Under the pieces are notes generated by a model. The model made no database searches. It was not told where the DNA came from and was given only the letters and a program-made list of their open reading frames with translations. This document shows, piece after piece, positions 1-8,958 of a DNA stretch of 43,619 nucleotides. Both the position numbers and the translations under genes were made by a program. Source of the stretch: Variovorax sp. CAN15 (GTDB taxonomy: Bacteria; Pseudomonadota; Gammaproteobacteria; Burkholderiales; Burkholderiaceae_C); NCBI RefSeq assembly GCF_030462475.1, contig NZ_JASMRZ010000016.1, positions 1 to 43,619 on the forward strand. Reading direction: 5' to 3'. The stretch's first letter is position 1; every line of letters begins with the position of its first letter.

Positions 1-300
1 AACGTCAGCACCACGAATCTGACCGCCAGCAACAACGTCAGCACCACGAATCTGACCGCCAGCAACGGCACGATCAACACGCTGAGCGCAACCAACGTCA
101 GCACCACGAATCTGACCGCCAGCAACGGCACGATCAACACGCTGAGCGCAACCAACGTCAGCACCACGAATCTGACCGCCAGCAACGGCACGATCAACAC
201 GCTGAGCGCAACCAACGTCAGCACCACCAACCTGACGGCCAGCCGCGGCACGATCAACACGCTGAGCGCGACCAACGTCAGCACCACCAACCTGTCGGCT
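1..300 (+). repeat. Tandem 60-bp coding repeats in the adhesin stalk
   Basis: Units of 60 bp start at 34, 94, 154, 214 and (partial) 274; a half unit occupies 1-30. The units at 34-93, 94-153 and 154-213 are identical. The unit at 214-273 has synonymous changes plus one Asn-to-Arg change, and 274-300 diverges further. Exact identity at synonymous sites implies recent duplication or gene conversion, so copy number probably varies between strains and may be collapsed in short-read assemblies. There are no spacers, so this is not a CRISPR array. Confidence 0.95.
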
Positions 301-894
301 GCCAGCGCCACGGTCAATGCACTGACCGCCGGCACGGTCAGCGCCACGACGGTGAACGCCAGCACGGTGAATGCCACCACCGGCAACTTCCAGACGATCA
401 CCGCGGCCAACGGCAACATCACGGTGCTGAACACGCAGACCGGCAACATCACCACGATCAACGCCGTGACCGGCAACGTCACGACGCTGAATGCGGGCAC
501 GGTCAACGTCACCGGCAACGTGAATGCGGGCGGCACCATCACGGCGGGCAACGGCGTGGTCGCCAACGGACGCGTGCAGAACGTGGCCCCTGGCGTGCTG
601 CCGACGGATGCCGCGAACATTTCGCAGTTGAACCAGGTCCGCAGCGAGGTGCAGGACATGCGCAGGACCAGCAGCACCGGCGCGGCCATCGCGCTGGCCG
701 CGGCCTCCGTGCCGGCGCTCGAGGCGGGCAAGAACTTCGGCATCGGCGTGGGCGTGGGCTCGTACGACGGCCGATCGGCCATCGCGGCGGCGGCCAGCTT
801 CCGCATCGGCGAAGGCGCGCAGATCAAGCTGAACATCGGCAGCGGCAACAACGGCAAGGTCGGCGGCGGCATCGGCGCCTCCTGGTCCTGGTAA
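1..894 (+). CDS. Trimeric autotransporter adhesin (YadA-like), C-terminal part, 5' truncated by window edge
   Basis: Frame 1 is open from base 1 to the TAA at 892-894, giving 297 residues of the C-terminus of a larger surface protein. Residues 1-100 are a 20-residue repeat (NVSTTNLTASNGTINTLSAT and variants). Residues 100-180 are a looser N/T/G-rich repeat (TGNITTINAV-like). A neck-like segment follows (GRVQNVAPGVLPTDAANISQLN, ~190-212), then a short coiled coil (QVRSEVQDMRR). The last ~74 residues fit a YadA_anchor domain: glycine-rich amphipathic beta strands ending in an aromatic (SWSW). Family knowledge: three chains form a 12-strand outer-membrane barrel that exports and anchors the stalk. 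N-X-S/T sequons are frequent (about 22 in the first ~210 residues). A glycosyltransferase gene follows on the same strand. The ligand cannot be inferred because the head is outside the window. Confidence 0.9.
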   Translation, partial: NVSTTNLTASNNVSTTNLTASNGTINTLSATNVSTTNLTASNGTINTLSATNVSTTNLTASNGTINTLSATNVSTTNLTASRGTINTLSATNVSTTNLSAASATVNALTAGTVSATTVNASTVNATTGNFQTITAANGNITVLNTQTGNITTINAVTGNVTTLNAGTVNVTGNVNAGGTITAGNGVVANGRVQNVAPGVLPTDAANISQLNQVRSEVQDMRRTSSTGAAIALAAASVPALEAGKNFGIGVGVGSYDGRSAIAAAASFRIGEGAQIKLNIGSGNNGKVGGGIGASWSW

Positions 895-957
895 TCCGGC
901 CCGGCACTCCCGCGGCGCCAGCGAGCGCGCCACGGGAATGCCAGCGGATGCAATCGA

Positions 958-989
958 AAGGCCGGCCCCTATACTGGGTGACCGGCCTT
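958..989 (+). terminator. Putative terminator hairpin after the adhesin gene
   Basis: Inverted repeat AAGGCCGG (958-965) / CCGGCCTT (982-989), with an inner CCC/GGG pairing and a TATACT loop, followed by a weakly T-rich CTTGCTTG. It lies between the adhesin stop and the glycosyltransferase start. The stem is strong but the U-tract is poor, so it could act as a partial terminator or an mRNA 3'-end stabiliser. Confidence 0.45.
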
Positions 990-1079
990 CTTGCTTGTGG
1001 GGAAGGCCGGCATCGAAGCGGCCGCAATCACTGTCCCGGCCCAGTCTCGACCAAGACTCGACACTCTTCACGCGGATTC

Positions 1080-3569
1080 ATGAACTCACCTTCTCTCGCT
1101 CCCGCTCCCTCCACGCCGGCCGCGGACGCCGGGCAACTCCTGGAGCAGGGTCTGGCGCTGCACCGGGTGGGCCGCTTCGCGGAGGCCCTGCAGGTCTACG
1201 AAGCGCTGCTGTCGCACTTTCCCGAGCATGCCGACGCGCTGCACCTCAGCGGCGAGGCGCTGTACCGGCAAGGTCGCCCGAAGCTGGCGCTGAATTACGT
1301 GAACCGGGCGATCGCGCGGTCGCCGCATCACTTCTACTTCAACACCCGCGCGACGATCTTCATGCACATGGGCCTGCCGGCCGAGGCGCAACAGGATCTT
1401 CGCCGCGCGATCAAGGCCTGGCCCAACTACCCCGAGGCCTACGTGAACCTGTCGGCGGTCTACCGCCAGCAGAAGAAGTTCCGCCAGGCGCGCGAAGCCG
1501 CCGCCGAGGCCACGCGGCTCGCGCCGCAGGCGCCCGCCGCATGGAACAACGCCGGTGCCATCGAGATGGAGCAGGACCGCTTCGACGAGGCGATCGCGCA
1601 GTTCAGCCAGGCGCTGGCGCTGGACCCCGGCTATGCCGCCGCGCACAAGAACATCGGCAAGATCCGCGCGCACCAGAAGGACTGGGCCGCCGCGCTCGGC
1701 TCGTACGAGCAGGCCGCCGCCGATCCGCTGGACTGCGAGGCCGCCTTCATGCTTTCCAGGGCGCTGCAGGCCTGCGGCCGCATCGAGGAAGCGATCGCGC
1801 CCATGCAGCGCGCCATGCGCAACTGGCCGGCCGAGGAGCGCCACAAGGCGCTGTCCGACCCCGAGGGCGTGGCCGCGCTCTACGGCGTGTGTGGCGCGCT
1901 GGAGGGCGTGTCGATGCGCTTCGCCGAATCGGCCGAGCTCTACAAGCTCGCGCTCGAAAGCCTGCCCGAGCACGAACTGCTGCTGAACAACCTGGGCACG
2001 GTGAACTTCCGCCTCGGCCGCTTCGACACTGCCATCGAGGTGCTGAAGAAGGCACTCGAGGTGCATCCGCGCCAGGTGCTCGCACGATGCAACCTGGGCG
2101 TGACCTACGTGATGGCCGGCCAGTCGAAGGAGGCCATCGCGGAGTTCGAGCAGTGCCTGCGCGACGCCCCCGACTTCATGCCGGCCATGGTGTGGATGCT
2201 GGGCGAGAAGGCGCACATCGCCGACTGGAACGGCGTGCCCGAGCTGCGCGATCGCATCGCGGCGCTGCTCGACAACCCGGGCAACGACCAGACGGTTTCG
2301 TCGTTCATCCTGATGTCGAACTACGACGACGCGCGCCGCCTCATGAACTGGACGCAGCGCTCCGCCACGCTGGCCGACCGCAACGCGGCCATCAGGCCCT
2401 TTGCCGACGCGGGCGCGCGCCGCACTTCGCCGCGCATCCGCGTGGGCTACTACTCCTTCGACTTCCGCAACCACCCGGTCGCGCACCTGACGGCCGAGCT
2501 CTACGGCCGGCACGACCGCAAGGATTTCGAAGTCTTCGTCTACTCCTACGGCCCCGACGACGGACACCCCGCGCGGGCGCGCATCGCTTCATCGGTCGAG
2601 CATTTCGTCGATCTGCAGGGCCAGTCGATCCAGCAGATGGCCGAGCGCATCCGCGAGGACGAGATCGACATCCTGGTCGACCTCTCGGGCGACACGCGCG
2701 GCGCCAAGCCGCAGGTGATGGCCTACCACGCGGCGCCCGCGCAGCTCATGTGGCTGGGCTACATGGGCACCAGCGGCACGCCGAACTACGACTATCTGGT
2801 GTCCGACAACTTCCTCTCGCCGCCGGGCACGGAAGACTGCTACTCCGAGAAGCTGCTGCGCCTGCCCGAGACCTTCCAGGTCATAGACACCCAGCGGCCG
2901 GTCAATCCGCACAGGCCCACGCGCGCCGAGCACGGCCTGCCCGATGACGCCTTCGTGCTGTGCAACTTCTCGCAGTCGTTCAAGATCCAGCCCGAGACCT
3001 TCGAGGCATGGGTGCGCATCGTCAAGGGCGTCCCGAACTCGGTGCTGTGGCTGGCGCAGGGCCCGAACGGCTTCGAGCAGAACCTGCGCGCGCAATGGGA
3101 GAAGGCAGGCCTGTCGGCCGAGCGCCTGATCGTGTCGCCGCGCATGCCGGTCGACCAGCACCTGGCGCGCATCGGCCTGGCCGACCTGTTCATCGACACC
3201 TTCCCCTACAGCAGCGGCGCCACCGCGAACGACGTGCTGTGGTCGGGCGTGCCGCTCCTGGCGCTCACGGGCACGACGATGGTGTCGCGCATGGCGGGCA
3301 GCCTGCTGGGCGCGATCGGCCTGCAGGAGCTGGTGGCCACGAACCACGCGGAATACGTCGAGAAGGCCGTCCACTACGCCACCCATCCACAGGAGCTTGC
3401 CGAGCTGCGCTCGCGGCTTGCGCGGGCCAAGGACGCGCGCAGCGGATACTTCGACACGCCGCGCTTCGTGCGCCACCTGGAAGACGGCTACCGGCAAATC
3501 GCCGCGCGCAGCCGTGAAGGGTTGCCGCCTGCGCACGTCGACGTTGCACCGCGTGTGCTGGAGAAGTGA
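1080..3569 (+). CDS. TPR-repeat GT41 glycosyltransferase (O-GlcNAc transferase / SPINDLY-like)
   Basis: 829 residues. About 18-400 are tetratricopeptide repeats (pairs of helices ending in ALALDP- or ALEVHP-like turns); the catalytic GT41 region begins near 450. It shows the family landmarks: GYYSFDFRNHP with His465 (counterpart of the active-site His of human OGT), YMGTSGTPNYDYLVSD, NFSQSFKIQP with Lys635 (nucleotide-sugar-binding Lys), VPNSVLWL, and FIDTFPYSSGATANDVLW at 704-721. Family knowledge: these enzymes transfer a sugar from a UDP- or GDP-donor to Ser/Thr or Asn of proteins, with TPRs binding the acceptor. An in-frame ATG at 948 would add 44 residues rich in Arg/Gly/Cys that resemble no TPR and overlap the preceding hairpin; the ATG at 1080 fits the family. 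The position 185 bp after an adhesin gene suggests, by inference, that the adhesin is its substrate. Donor and acceptor are unknown. Confidence 0.9.
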   Translation: MNSPSLAPAPSTPAADAGQLLEQGLALHRVGRFAEALQVYEALLSHFPEHADALHLSGEALYRQGRPKLALNYVNRAIARSPHHFYFNTRATIFMHMGLPAEAQQDLRRAIKAWPNYPEAYVNLSAVYRQQKKFRQAREAAAEATRLAPQAPAAWNNAGAIEMEQDRFDEAIAQFSQALALDPGYAAAHKNIGKIRAHQKDWAAALGSYEQAAADPLDCEAAFMLSRALQACGRIEEAIAPMQRAMRNWPAEERHKALSDPEGVAALYGVCGALEGVSMRFAESAELYKLALESLPEHELLLNNLGTVNFRLGRFDTAIEVLKKALEVHPRQVLARCNLGVTYVMAGQSKEAIAEFEQCLRDAPDFMPAMVWMLGEKAHIADWNGVPELRDRIAALLDNPGNDQTVSSFILMSNYDDARRLMNWTQRSATLADRNAAIRPFADAGARRTSPRIRVGYYSFDFRNHPVAHLTAELYGRHDRKDFEVFVYSYGPDDGHPARARIASSVEHFVDLQGQSIQQMAERIREDEIDILVDLSGDTRGAKPQVMAYHAAPAQLMWLGYMGTSGTPNYDYLVSDNFLSPPGTEDCYSEKLLRLPETFQVIDTQRPVNPHRPTRAEHGLPDDAFVLCNFSQSFKIQPETFEAWVRIVKGVPNSVLWLAQGPNGFEQNLRAQWEKAGLSAERLIVSPRMPVDQHLARIGLADLFIDTFPYSSGATANDVLWSGVPLLALTGTTMVSRMAGSLLGAIGLQELVATNHAEYVEKAVHYATHPQELAELRSRLARAKDARSGYFDTPRFVRHLEDGYRQIAARSREGLPPAHVDVAPRVLEK

Positions 3570-3628
3570 GCAATCGCGGGCATACTCAGCTCTCCTTCAA
3601 CAGCAGAGCTCCAGCAGCCTTTTGAATC

Positions 3629-4060
3629 ATGAGCATCCTCAGTGAATTCAAGGAATTTGCCGTCAAGGGCAACGTCATCGACCTCGCGGTGGGCGTGATC
3701 ATCGGTGCCGCCTTCGGCAAGATCGTCGACTCCCTCGTGGCCGACATCATCATGCCGCTGGTGGGCATGGTATTTGGCAAGCTCGATTTCTCGAATCTCT
3801 ACGTGGTGCTCGGCACCGTTCCGGCAGGCGTGGCGAACACGCTGGCCGACCTGAAGAAGGCAGGCGTGCCGGTGCTGGCGTACGGCAACTTCATCACCAT
3901 CGCCGTCAACTTCGTGATCCTCGCCTTCATCATCTTCATGATGGTCAAGCAGATCAACCGCCTGAAGCGCAGCGAAGAGCCGGCACCCGCCGCCGCTCCC
4001 GCGACGCCCGAAGACGTGGTGCTGCTGCGCGAGATCCGCGACAGCCTCAGGCAGCGCTGA
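3629..4060 (+). CDS. mscL: Large-conductance mechanosensitive channel MscL
   Basis: 143 residues, usual length for MscL. The N-terminus ([20 protein letters not shown]) is the amphipathic helix plus start of TM1. TM1 runs ~17-45 ([19 protein letters not shown]), followed by the periplasmic loop and TM2 ~85-110 ([20 protein letters not shown]), then a charged, Ala/Pro-rich cytoplasmic tail ending in a short helix. Family knowledge: a homopentameric inner-membrane pore that opens under high membrane tension to release solutes during hypo-osmotic shock. It stands alone on the plus strand, convergent with pdxA; a structured intergenic repeat separates the two stops. Confidence 0.97.
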   Translation: MSILSEFKEFAVKGNVIDLAVGVIIGAAFGKIVDSLVADIIMPLVGMVFGKLDFSNLYVVLGTVPAGVANTLADLKKAGVPVLAYGNFITIAVNFVILAFIIFMMVKQINRLKRSEEPAPAAAPATPEDVVLLREIRDSLRQR

Positions 4061-4068
4061 GCTTGTTG

Positions 4069-4164
4069 CTCGCCCCCAGGCTACGCGCACTTCGTGTCGC
4101 GCACGCCTTCCCCCTACCGGGGGCAACACCGACGGCCCGGCAAAGCCGGCTCCGTGGTGTTCCC
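4069..4164 (-). repeat. Structured intergenic repeat, family 1, copy A
   Basis: About 95 bp between the convergent stops of mscL and pdxA. Read on the minus strand it has the family core: outer arms AACACC/GGTGTT, middle arms ACGG/CCGT, inner arms CCGGC/GCCGG closed by a TTT triloop. A CCCCC/GGGGG hairpin and the conserved GACACGAAGTG box follow, then GCCTGGGGG. The middle arms differ from other copies on both sides, so pairing is kept. It could also act as a bidirectional terminator here. Confidence 0.85.
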
Positions 4165-4176
4165 GAAGAACTCCGT

Positions 4177-5211
4177 TCAGCTCAGTGTGCGAGCCATGCG
4201 CAGCGCCTCGACGAGGCTCGAGGCATCGGCCAGCCCCGTTCCCGCGATGTCGAACGCGGTGCCGTGATCGGGGCTGGTGCGCACCAGCGGCAGCCCCAGC
4301 GTCACGTTCACGCCTTTCTCCACGCCCAGGTACTTGACGGGAATCAGGCCCTGGTCGTGGTACATCGCGACCACCACGTCGAACTCGCCGCTGGACGGCA
4401 CGCCGGCCTTGGCGCGCGCGCGCATGAAGACCGTGTCGGGCGCGTGAGGCCCGCTGGCGTCGATGCCCTCAGCGCGTGCCGCCTCGACGGCCGGCCCGAT
4501 GATCTCGCGCTCCTCCGAGCCGAACAGCCCGCCCTCGCCCGCATGCGGATTGAGCCCCGCCACGCCGATGCGCGGCGCACGACCCAGCGCTTGCGTCAAC
4601 GCGCGGTGCGTGATGCGCAGCGTCTCCAGCACGCCCTCGAAGCGCACCGCCTCGATGGCCTTGCGCAGCGACATGTGGATGCTGACGAGCACGGTGCGCA
4701 GCTCGTCGTTGGCCAGCATCATGCGCACCGGCACGTCGGCCACGGTGCGGCCCAGATGCGCGGCTGCCTCGGCCTGTAGCAGCTCCGTGTGGCCGGGGTA
4801 CGGAAAGCCGGCGGCCGACAGCGCCTCCTTGTGCAGCGGCGCGGTCACGATGGCGCCAATCTCGCCGCGCAGCGCGGCCCGCGCGGCCCACACCACGCAT
4901 TCGCCGGCCACGCGGCCGGCCTCGGCGCTGACGCGGCCGGTTTCGATGCCCGAGGGCGGCGCGATCACCTGCAGCACCGGAATGCAGCCCGGCGGCACGG
5001 TCGCGGCCTCGGCGACGGATTCGATCTCCAGCACCGGCCAGCCCGGCCGGCCATCGGCAGCCAGGGCCTGCGAGGCCTTGCGCAGCGTGCCCACGTCGCC
5101 GGCGACGAAAGCGCCATGGGTGGCATCGGGCGCGTCGCGGAAGGCCTTGACGATGATTTCGGGGCCGATGCCGGCGGGATCACCCAGCGTGATGGCGATG
5201 GAGCCGCTCAT
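4177..5211 (-). CDS. pdxA: 4-hydroxythreonine-4-phosphate dehydrogenase PdxA
   Basis: 344 residues, full length. Oxidises 4-phosphohydroxy-L-threonine with NAD(P)+ to a product that decarboxylates to 3-amino-2-oxopropyl phosphate, for PdxJ in the DXP-dependent pyridoxal-phosphate pathway; cytosolic homodimer. Diagnostic segments: the N-terminal IAITLGDPAGIGPEI, the metal/substrate segment with HKEAL and GHTELL, LNPHAGEGGLFGSEE, and the YHDQGLIPVKYLG loop with metal-binding His and Asp. It starts 31 bp after the stop of the Nif3-like gene on the same strand and is probably co-transcribed with it and the MFS gene upstream. Confidence 0.96.
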   Translation of the reverse strand: MSGSIAITLGDPAGIGPEIIVKAFRDAPDATHGAFVAGDVGTLRKASQALAADGRPGWPVLEIESVAEAATVPPGCIPVLQVIAPPSGIETGRVSAEAGRVAGECVVWAARAALRGEIGAIVTAPLHKEALSAAGFPYPGHTELLQAEAAAHLGRTVADVPVRMMLANDELRTVLVSIHMSLRKAIEAVRFEGVLETLRITHRALTQALGRAPRIGVAGLNPHAGEGGLFGSEEREIIGPAVEAARAEGIDASGPHAPDTVFMRARAKAGVPSSGEFDVVVAMYHDQGLIPVKYLGVEKGVNVTLGLPLVRTSPDHGTAFDIAGTGLADASSLVEALRMARTLS

Positions 5212-5242
5212 TGGAAAGACACCTCCGTGCTCCGCACCGCGC

Positions 5243-6016
5243 TCATGCCGGGTTGTCGATGTCGATGAACTCGTGCGTCAGCCCGAGCTGCGCGGCCACA
5301 TGCCCGGCCACCGCGGGTGCCCCGTAGCGCTCGGTGGCGTGATGCCCGCAGGCGAGGAAGGCCACGCCCATTTCGCGCGCGTAGTGGGCCTGCGGCTCCG
5401 AGATCTCGCCGGTGATGAAGGCATCGGCGCCGGCCGCGATGGCGGCCTCGAAGTAGCCCTGCGCGCCGCCCGTGCACCACGCGATATTCCTGATGGGTCG
5501 CGGCGCGGCGTCGACCAGCGTCACCGGCCGCTTCAGGACGCTCTCGACATGTGTTGCGAGCGCCTTGGCGTTGTCGAAGCTGCCGCCGCCTTCCTGCGTG
5601 CCGACGAAGCCCAGTTCCTGCTCACCGAAGCGGCCGCCCGGGCCGGCGTGGGCCGCGAGCCCGAGCTTCAGGCCGAGCTGGGCGTTGTTGCCGAGTTCGG
5701 GGTGCGCATCGAGCGGCAGGTGGTAGGCGAAGAGGTTGATGTCGTGGCCCAGCAGCAGGCCGAGGCGCTGCTTCATCCAGCCGGTGACGCGGCCGTCCTG
5801 GCCGCGCCAGAACAGGCCATGGTGGACGAAGATGGCATCGGCTTCGGCCTTGATCGCGGCCTCGATCAGCGCGCGGCTGGCGGTCACGCCCGAGACAACC
5901 TTTCGCACCGAGGTGCGCCCTTCGACCTGCAGGCCGTTGGGTCCGTAGTCCTTGAAGCGCCCGGGGGCCAGCAGCAGGTCGAATGCGTGAAGCAGTTCGT
6001 GGCGGGTTGTACTCAT
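5243..6016 (-). CDS. Nif3-like dinuclear metal centre protein (DUF34/YbgI family)
   Basis: 257 residues. The metal-binding landmarks of the NIF3/YbgI family are present: IFVHHGLFW near residue 65, DAHPELGNNAQL, and the C-terminal FLACGHHATERYG. Family knowledge: a toroidal hexamer with a two-metal site, proposed as a GTP cyclohydrolase I-related or metal-handling protein; the physiological reaction is unsettled. The start ATG (6016-6014) overlaps the TGA of the MFS gene (ATGA), implying translational coupling. The same frame stays open far upstream to ~7606, but that extension is antisense noise over the MFS gene; the homologous N-terminus (MSTTRHELLHAFDLLL) fixes the start. Confidence 0.92.
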   Translation of the reverse strand: MSTTRHELLHAFDLLLAPGRFKDYGPNGLQVEGRTSVRKVVSGVTASRALIEAAIKAEADAIFVHHGLFWRGQDGRVTGWMKQRLGLLLGHDINLFAYHLPLDAHPELGNNAQLGLKLGLAAHAGPGGRFGEQELGFVGTQEGGGSFDNAKALATHVESVLKRPVTLVDAAPRPIRNIAWCTGGAQGYFEAAIAAGADAFITGEISEPQAHYAREMGVAFLACGHHATERYGAPAVAGHVAAQLGLTHEFIDIDNPA

Positions 6017-7368
6017 CGCGCCATTGTCGCGCCGCGCGCGGGCGCCACGCCACCATCGCGCATCGCGTGGCCGCGTGCGGCCAGGGGCAGCAGCGCCAGC
6101 AGGAAGCCGAGCGCGGCCAGCGCCGCGACGTAGTGCGCGGGCGCCATCGTGTCGTGCTGCAGCCAGAGCGTCAGGATCACCGGCGTGAGCCCGCCGAAGA
6201 CCGCGTACGACATGTTGTAGGCGAAGGAAAGCCCGGTGAAGCGCACCGGCGCCGGGAAGGCGCGCACGCCCACGATCGGCACGGTGGCGATGGTGCCCAC
6301 GAACAGGCCCACCAGGCCGTAGTGCCAGAAGAGCGTCGCCGGAGTACCAGGCACTCCGCTGTAGAACAGATAGGCCGTGGCGAACAGGCCGCCCCAGCCG
6401 ATCAGCATCACGGTGCGGGTGCCGATGCGGTCGCTGGCCCAGCCGGCCAGCACGCAGCCCAGCGTGAGCGTCAGCGTGGCCAGGGCGTTGGCCTCCAGCG
6501 CCATGGCAGCCGGGATGTGGTGCACCTTCTGCAGATAGGTGGGCGTGTAGAGCACCACCACCACGATGGCGGCCGACAGCACCCAGGTCAGCAGCGCGAC
6601 GTACACGCAGGCTAGGCGATGCTCGCGCAGCACGGTGCGAAGCGGCATTTCGCGCGCCGCATTGCGCCGGCCGGCCAGCTCCTTGAACACCGGCGTTTCG
6701 TGCAGGAAGCGCCGCAGGTACACCGACACTAGCCCGAACACGCCGCCCAGGATGAAGGGAATACGCCAGGCGAAGTCGCTCACCTGCTCGGGCGAATAGT
6801 GGCGGTTGATGGCGACTGCCACCAGAGAACCCAGCAGGATGCCGCCGGTGATGCCCGAGGTCAGCACGCCGATGCCCAGGCCGTAGCGCTTTTCCGGCAC
6901 GTGCTCGCCCACGAACACCCAGGCGCCGGGCATCTCGCCGCCGATGGCCGCGCCCTGCAGCACGCGCATCGCCAGCAGCAGCAGCGGGGCCGCCACGCCG
7001 ATGCTGGCGTAGGTGGGCAGCAGGCCGATCACCAGCGTGGGCGCCGCCATCAGGAAGATCGACAGCGTGAACATGCGCTTGCGGCCGAAGATGTCGCCGA
7101 AATGCGCGATGACGATGCCACCCACCGGGCGGGCGAGGTAGCCGGCCGCGAAGATGCCGAAGGTCTGCAGTTGCCGCAGCCAGTCGGGCATGTCGGCCGG
7201 GAAGAACAGCACCCCCAGCACGGTGGCGAAGAACACGTAGATGACGAAATCGTAGAACTCCAGCGTGCCGCCGAGAGCGGACAGGCCAAGGGTCTTGTAG
7301 TCGCTCGAACCGAGCGTGCGCGCCGGTGCCGGCTGCGCGCCGTCCGGAAAGGTTGCTTCTGAAGTCAT
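6013..7368 (-). CDS. MFS transporter, metabolite:H+ symporter-type (ProP/KgtP/ShiA-like)
   Basis: About 451 residues with 12 predicted membrane segments. The opening GGTLEFYDFVIYVFFATVLG and the loop 2-3 motif GDIFGRKRMF are typical of the metabolite:H+ symporter branch (proline/betaine, alpha-ketoglutarate, shikimate, citrate). The substrate cannot be read from sequence. The chosen ATG at 7368 (MTSEATFPDG) puts a short soluble N-terminus before TM1; an upstream GTG at 7476 would add 36 residues lacking family character. It is the first gene of a minus-strand unit with the Nif3-like gene and pdxA, divergent from the HtrA-type protease. Confidence 0.88.
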   Translation of the reverse strand: MTSEATFPDGAQPAPARTLGSSDYKTLGLSALGGTLEFYDFVIYVFFATVLGVLFFPADMPDWLRQLQTFGIFAAGYLARPVGGIVIAHFGDIFGRKRMFTLSIFLMAAPTLVIGLLPTYASIGVAAPLLLLAMRVLQGAAIGGEMPGAWVFVGEHVPEKRYGLGIGVLTSGITGGILLGSLVAVAINRHYSPEQVSDFAWRIPFILGGVFGLVSVYLRRFLHETPVFKELAGRRNAAREMPLRTVLREHRLACVYVALLTWVLSAAIVVVVLYTPTYLQKVHHIPAAMALEANALATLTLTLGCVLAGWASDRIGTRTVMLIGWGGLFATAYLFYSGVPGTPATLFWHYGLVGLFVGTIATVPIVGVRAFPAPVRFTGLSFAYNMSYAVFGGLTPVILTLWLQHDTMAPAHYVAALAALGFLLALLPLAARGHAMRDGGVAPARGATMAR

Positions 7369-7662
7369 GGCTGGCAGGAAGGTCTTGGCCGCGCGCCAGC
7401 CCGCAGGACCGGGTGAGAGAACGGAAAAATGGCGCACCGACGAAAAGCCTGGCCGCACCCGCCGGATAGGCAGCACGGGGGCCGGAAAGCAGACGGCCCG
7501 GGTGGGACCGAGCCGTGATACTAAGTGTTAACCCGAATTCACGCCCCGGATCGATCCGAATCTCGACCGGCCCGGGCGGTTTCTGGACTTCCCGGTTGAG
7601 GGACAATTGACAACATTGCCGCGCTGCATGCGGCTTTCCAACGTCTTTTTCACCAATCTTTC

Positions 7663-8817
<1,155 letters not shown>

Positions 8818-8818
8818 G

Positions 8819-8912
8819 CTCGCCCCCCAGGCTGCGCGGCACTTCGTGTCCGCTTCGCCTGCCCCCTACCGGGGCAACACCTGAGGGCCGGCAAAGCCGG
8901 TTCCTCGGTGTC
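8819..8912 (-). repeat. Structured intergenic repeat, family 1, copy B
   Basis: Lies between the convergent HtrA-type gene and tatC. Same architecture as copy A, but the middle stem is GAGG/CCTC, again with both sides changed together. The flanking CCCC/GGGG hairpin, the CACGAAGTG box and the AGCCTGGGGGG end are all present. The distal base of the outer stem runs into a second, copy-specific hairpin at 8911-8956. Confidence 0.85.
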
Positions 8913-8956
8913 CTGGACTCCGGGATCGCCATTGGCGATCCCGAAGAAGTCCAGGA
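8911..8956. terminator. Strong nested hairpin between convergent genes (probable bidirectional terminator)
   Basis: Outer arms TCCTGGACT (8911-8919) / AGTCCAGGA (8948-8956) enclose perfect 10-bp inner arms CGGGATCGCC (8921-8930) / GGCGATCCCG (8934-8943) around the triloop ATT. It abuts the tatC stop at 8959 and lies 94 bp past the protease stop. No T-run follows on either strand, so it may block readthrough with Rho or act as an RNA 3' stabiliser rather than a classic intrinsic terminator. Confidence 0.6.
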
Positions 8957-8958
8957 GA

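Noticed and set aside
1..300. CRISPR-like or satellite array
   Set aside because: The repeats are directly adjacent 60-bp units without spacers and stay in the coding frame of the adhesin, so they are protein repeats.
948..1079. N-terminal extension of the glycosyltransferase from an upstream ATG
   Set aside because: The 44 extra residues overlap the putative terminator and have no TPR or signal character; the ATG at 1080 fits the family.
938..2947. A 669-residue plus-strand frame overlapping the glycosyltransferase
   Set aside because: It is Arg/Pro/Ala-rich without domains and is a shadow of the TPR/GT41 gene in another frame.
5243..7606. A single minus-strand 787-residue frame suggesting a fused transporter-Nif3 protein
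   Set aside because: The part above 6016 is a shifted frame of the MFS gene with Arg/Gly/His-rich noise. The Nif3-like protein has its own conserved start with an ATGA overlap.
7607..7640. Sigma70 promoter for the HtrA-type protease from TTGACA at 7607-7612
   Set aside because: No acceptable -10 hexamer lies 16-18 nt downstream, so the -35 match alone was not called.
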